Positions 60,981 through 64,000 of a stretch of DNA of 64,000 nucleotides are shown one piece after another (positions within the stretch are counted from its first letter, which is position 1; every line of letters starts with the position of its first letter). The stretch is taken from NCBI GenBank assembly GCA_964485405.1, contig CAZAJG010000011.1:35482-99481 (forward strand). The letters are read 5' to 3'. Under the pieces are notes generated by a model, which was given only the letters and a program-made list of their open reading frames with translations, had not been told where the DNA came from and searched no databases. This DNA is from CAKZNE01 sp964485405. GTDB lineage: Bacteria; Bacteroidota; Bacteroidia; Flavobacteriales; Schleiferiaceae. The translations under genes were made by a program, and so were the position numbers.

Positions 60981-63057
60981 AAGTAAAGTCCTTCTTTTTA
61001 CGATAGGAATCTAAGAGCAGTGGCAAAAGAGTTAAATCACTAACTAAAGTGATAACGAAAACAACACTACTGATGTTACCAAAAGTTTGCGTAGGTACGA
61101 AGTAGCTTAGGTTGAGAGAAAGAAAACCACCTGTTAACAAGATGCTCGTAGATAACATTCCGATGCCTAATTCATGAAGATCCGATTTCAAACGCACTTT
61201 ACGATACAGAACATGAATGGTATCATCCACAATTAAACCTAAACAAACCACAGAAGTAATAGCGGTTAATACATTGAGCTTTAAATCAAACAAACCCAAA
61301 ACTAAAATGATAGCGCTTAAAGGGGCCAGATTGGCTAAAAGGCTAAAAAAGGTTTGAGGGATAGATCGAGTAAGGAATAAAATAACAACGATAATGAGCA
61401 AAGTAGAGGCCAAGAGGGATTTGATCAAAGCTGAAGCAATGTTTTTGTCAACAGCTTCCATTACCAACGAACTACTGGCATAATCTACTTGATAACCCTC
61501 AGTCAGTTTATGGATCTGATCGCTCATTTTATCTTCAAAATTCTTTATCTCTTCTGGAGAAGAAAAGCGCAGTTCAATCCTTTCAGTAGCCGCATCTTCA
61601 GAAATAAAATTCTTTTTGAGATCATATTTTTGAGTTAGACTTTGTAAGCTAAAAGGGGAAATTCCCATTATCCTGTTTTTTGACGCAGAACGTGCATAAG
61701 TCAATTGCAGAACGTTTTCCTCGCCATTGGCCAGAGCTGCTACTTCATCTACGGTATTGGCTAAGGTGCTGCTTGCTTTTTCATCCTTTTTTTCAATCAA
61801 GATGTTCAGCTTGGCTTGAGAACTGTAATGGGTGTTGAGTTCTTTATAGTTTTTACCCATTGGGCTATTCTTAGGAAAGAAGTTTTCAAAATCACTTTTG
61901 AACTCAACATCGCTCACAAAAAATAGAGAAGATAAAAAGCACAAAGTCATAGCCGCAGCGTATAGTTTTCGGTTTGAAGAAAAGTGTTTAGATAGTTTGG
62001 TAACCCCATGATCTTTAAGCTTTTTATTCGGAAGCCACCGGAGCAGGATTGGAATAAATAAGTAGGTAAAGAAAAAGCTGCCTATTATCGCAGTACCTGC
62101 AATGAGTCCCAGTTTTTGAATGTGTTCAGACTGACTTAAAGCCAATGAATAGAAGGCTAAGCAAGTAGTTAAAGAAGTAAGAAATGAGGGTAGGAGGTAA
62201 GCCTTTAAAGATTGAATAATTTTTACCGACTTTTCTTCCTGATGATAAGTAGGGCTATAAAAGCCAGTGATAAGATGAACAATATCCGCGATGCTTAATA
62301 CAATTACAATGGGTATTGCCAAAAGAGTAATCAAGTTCACCTTTGCATCAAAAAAGGAAAAGCAAACCAAGGTAAAAAATACAGAAGGTAAGATTCCTAA
62401 AATACAGATAACCACACTTTGCCACGATCGATAAACATAGAGTAGGAAAAGCACAAAGAAGGAAATAAGAACCAGAGGAAGCAACAGTAAATCGCGCTCC
62501 AGCAGTAGTTTAATTTCACCTTCTAATTGTAAAAAGCTAAAAGAAGAGATCTTTTCTATGCCTGCAAATTGAAAATCTCCAATGGTGTTTAAATACTCCA
62601 AGTCCATATCTGAATGGGTTTGAAGAGATACACTCGCCAAAAAGGATAAGGTATCGGTGCTAATAACATCTTTCGCCATGGGTAAGCTAGTACTCCATTT
62701 TAAAAAGCTACTTACTGGAGCTTTACGAATGGCTCCTCCAAAATCTAAAATACTTTCTACCTCTACTTGCTCATAATAAACAGATAATGAATCCTTAAGA
62801 GCATCAAGCCCTTGCTGAACTTCTTGAAGAGAAACCTGTTTTGGTGTAATTTGAAGAATAACATCCGGCCCTTTCCCAAAAAGTGAATCCATCTTGGCCA
62901 TAGCCTTAAAATATGGGTCATCCTGCATGTTGGTTTCGTTGGAGGAACCATCAATGTTAAGAGGCTTGAGAAAAAAAGCAGAAAGGACTAAGAGAACAAG
63001 CCATACAAGAAAGAGTTTATAACGTTGCTCGTAAATGAATTCCGGTAGTTTGCGCAT
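60979..63057 (-). CDS. MMPL/RND family exporter (SSD-type)
   Basis: A 692-residue inner-membrane protein (ATG 63057; a TTG one codon earlier is possible). It has twelve predicted helices in two halves, each with a periplasmic domain. The paired motifs are ALLAIPIVIVLSIADIVHL (here LLAIPIVIVLSIADIVHL) and VVCLGLIVDDTIHVLYR, the latter with the charged Asp-Asp pair for proton coupling. At about 690 residues it fits MMPL/HpnN-like transporters of lipids or hopanoids rather than the roughly 1000-residue drug exporters. No periplasmic adaptor gene is adjacent. Substrate unknown. Confidence 0.88.
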   Translation of the reverse strand: MRKLPEFIYEQRYKLFLVWLVLLVLSAFFLKPLNIDGSSNETNMQDDPYFKAMAKMDSLFGKGPDVILQITPKQVSLQEVQQGLDALKDSLSVYYEQVEVESILDFGGAIRKAPVSSFLKWSTSLPMAKDVISTDTLSFLASVSLQTHSDMDLEYLNTIGDFQFAGIEKISSFSFLQLEGEIKLLLERDLLLLPLVLISFFVLFLLYVYRSWQSVVICILGILPSVFFTLVCFSFFDAKVNLITLLAIPIVIVLSIADIVHLITGFYSPTYHQEEKSVKIIQSLKAYLLPSFLTSLTTCLAFYSLALSQSEHIQKLGLIAGTAIIGSFFFTYLFIPILLRWLPNKKLKDHGVTKLSKHFSSNRKLYAAAMTLCFLSSLFFVSDVEFKSDFENFFPKNSPMGKNYKELNTHYSSQAKLNILIEKKDEKASSTLANTVDEVAALANGEENVLQLTYARSASKNRIMGISPFSLQSLTQKYDLKKNFISEDAATERIELRFSSPEEIKNFEDKMSDQIHKLTEGYQVDYASSSLVMEAVDKNIASALIKSLLASTLLIIVVILFLTRSIPQTFFSLLANLAPLSAIILVLGLFDLKLNVLTAITSVVCLGLIVDDTIHVLYRKVRLKSDLHELGIGMLSTSILLTGGFLSLNLSYFVPTQTFGNISSVVFVITLVSDLTLLPLLLDSYRKKKDFT

Positions 63058-63312
63058 CAATGTGAAAGAAATTTCGCAGCAATATTAATGTATTTAAGCA
63101 TCTCATTTAAAATATTGCGGTGTTTAGATGAGGCCATTTGAAGCTTAATTTAGATGGCAATGTTTGAATTATCAATTTATTACACATTAAAAGATCATTT
63201 AAAGTTACATGCCAGCTTGAATTAAACCTTATTAAAATCAGGTATTTACACCTGGTTTTAAGCCAAATGGTTTATCTAATTTCGGATATATTAATCTTTA
63301 AAAAACTTTACT

Positions 63313-63618
63313 ATGGGTGTTTATCTAGACATCGTTCCAACAACAAACACTATTGATTTAACGGCAACCTTTATCCTCAATGGTGAGCCAAAAGCACAGT
63401 TACGAACAGGGCGGGCAGCAACCTTAGATCTTATATTTGATCAAATTGGTATCGGAAACACCGAGCCACTCAGTATTTATCTACAACAAACCCCAGGTAA
63501 CATTACCATTTCACCTGGACACATAGCCTACTTAGAGCGCACCGGAGATCGGAAAATTGCGTTACGCTATGCTGTGCCTGGAGAGGCGGAGCAGAGTGTT
63601 GACTATGTTTTGAGTTGA
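63313..63618 (+). CDS. Small hypothetical beta-rich protein
   Basis: A 101-residue protein of alternating hydrophobic/polar character (IDLTATFILNGEPKAQL; LSIYLQQTPGNITIS), predicted to be all-beta, perhaps an Ig-like or jellyroll domain. No signal peptide, cysteine or T9SS tag. I recognise no family. An ATG start and the strong terminator at 63662-63697 support a real gene. Confidence 0.6.
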   Translation: MGVYLDIVPTTNTIDLTATFILNGEPKAQLRTGRAATLDLIFDQIGIGNTEPLSIYLQQTPGNITISPGHIAYLERTGDRKIALRYAVPGEAEQSVDYVLS

Positions 63619-63661
63619 GGCATTTTACGCTCCGGATAAAATTAAGGTATGAAAGAGCTTT

Positions 63662-63697
63662 ATATAGGCTTGCTGTTTAAAGCAAGCCTATATTTTT
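63662..63697. terminator. Bidirectional intrinsic terminator
   Basis: A 12-base perfect stem TATAGGCTTGCT (63663-63674) with AGCAAGCCTATA (63681-63692), loop GTTTAA, followed by TTTTTC on the plus strand. It lies between the small hypothetical gene and the convergent partial gene and could serve both. Confidence 0.8.
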
Positions 63698-63717
63698 CAG
63701 GAAAAATAGCCATTATC

Positions 63718-64000
63718 TTAATTGTGGATAAAAACGCTGCTGTAGCTTCCTCCTCCACCCGTAATCTTGGCCACATATGTTCCGTGTGACAAGGAAGAAA
63801 TATCTAACGCTATTTCCTGTAACTGCAGGTTAGTAAAGGATATTTGAGGGTTACCTTGAAGATCATAAACATCAACATCGTATATAAAACCGATATTATG
63901 CCCGGAAACGGGTGGTATTTGGATATCTTCTAAAAAACTGAGTTGTAAGAAACCAGAGCCTGAAGTGGGATTGGGAGCAAAAACAGGATAGAACTCTGTA
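63718..64000 (-). CDS. Partial: C terminus of a T9SS type A-tagged protein
   Basis: The frame enters from the right edge of the window and ends at TAA (63718-63720). The last 93 residues are visible: TEFYPVFAPNPTSGSGFLQL, then DVYDLQGNPQISF and LSHGTYVAKITGGG, ending SSVFIHN. The PNP-turn, the DLQG strand and the G-T-Y-V strand are the hallmarks of a type A sorting domain. The catalytic or binding part lies outside the window. Confidence 0.8.
   Translation of the reverse strand, partial: TEFYPVFAPNPTSGSGFLQLSFLEDIQIPPVSGHNIGFIYDVDVYDLQGNPQISFTNLQLQEIALDISSLSHGTYVAKITGGGGSYSSVFIHN

Noticed and set aside
1..64000. tRNA, rRNA, CRISPR array, insertion sequences, attachment sites
   Set aside because: Looked for in all spacers; no cloverleaf, direct-repeat array, transposase or integrase was found.

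Overview
The window reads as chromosomal DNA of a marine-type member of the Bacteroidota, probably in or near Flavobacteriales. The evidence is moderately low GC, Bacteroidota-style promoters (TTTG, about 19-21 bases, TAnnTTTG), type IX secretion (T9SS) C-terminal tags of both type B (tandem paralogues at 907-4969) and type A (36433, 38486, 44991, 57519 and the gene cut by the right edge), carboxypeptidase-regulatory/TonB-receptor architecture, and families such as DUF4625, DUF3667 and DUF4350. No rRNA, tRNA, CRISPR array, prophage or insertion sequence was seen. Two 10-N gaps (39456-39465, 41166-41175) lie inside genes. Both close in frame if the flanks are merged, so they look like unmerged contig ends.

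Layout. 4-6219: a DUF2520 dehydrogenase-like protein, two PKD/T9SS type B paralogues, a DUF2752 protein and a multipass membrane protein. 6216-12411: a MoxR/DUF58/DUF4350/DUF4129/SpoIIM operon with a divergent RDD membrane protein. 12413-16816: cytochrome c maturation operon ccmB-ccmC-ccmD-like-ccmE-ccmF, in which CcmE has a Cys-x3-Tyr haem-ligand motif instead of His-x3-Tyr. 16966-19743: peroxidase, mtaB and inositol monophosphatase. 19747-24601: an exported regulatory-domain protein, two small proteins and a hybrid histidine kinase. 24874-33036: HdrB-like and HdrC/NarI-like Fe-S proteins, a HAD-like phosphatase and a lipoprotein, then MCE (MlaD), murein amidase and divergent lptD, which is an envelope-biogenesis block.

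33069-47483: PabA/TrpG amidotransferase, RidA, an AraC regulator, a degenerate receiver, secreted M28 peptidase, a propeller-like secreted protein, an SH3-containing exported protein, a lipoprotein, an acyltransferase, an S41 peptidase, a T9SS-tagged cyclophilin, a DJ-1/PfpI-like lipoprotein and a DUF3667 membrane protein. 47562-51262 is the most system-like locus: TonB receptor, His-rich DUF4625 lipoprotein and Fur/Zur-type regulator, with two copies of the palindrome TGCAAC-N3-GTTGC(A/G), each overlapping a recognisable promoter. I infer a self-regulated metal (probably zinc) uptake operon. 51213-64000: a cytoplasmic substrate-binding-like protein, an M6-like metalloprotease lipoprotein, a LysM/GH18-like protein with no signal peptide, a large protein with four PKD repeats of exactly 270 bp, an MMPL/RND exporter, a small unknown protein and a partial T9SS protein.

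About a fifth of the genes appear to start at TTG or GTG. Two (at 3011 and 11575) have no canonical start that preserves their expected N terminus and seem to begin at ATA and ATT.
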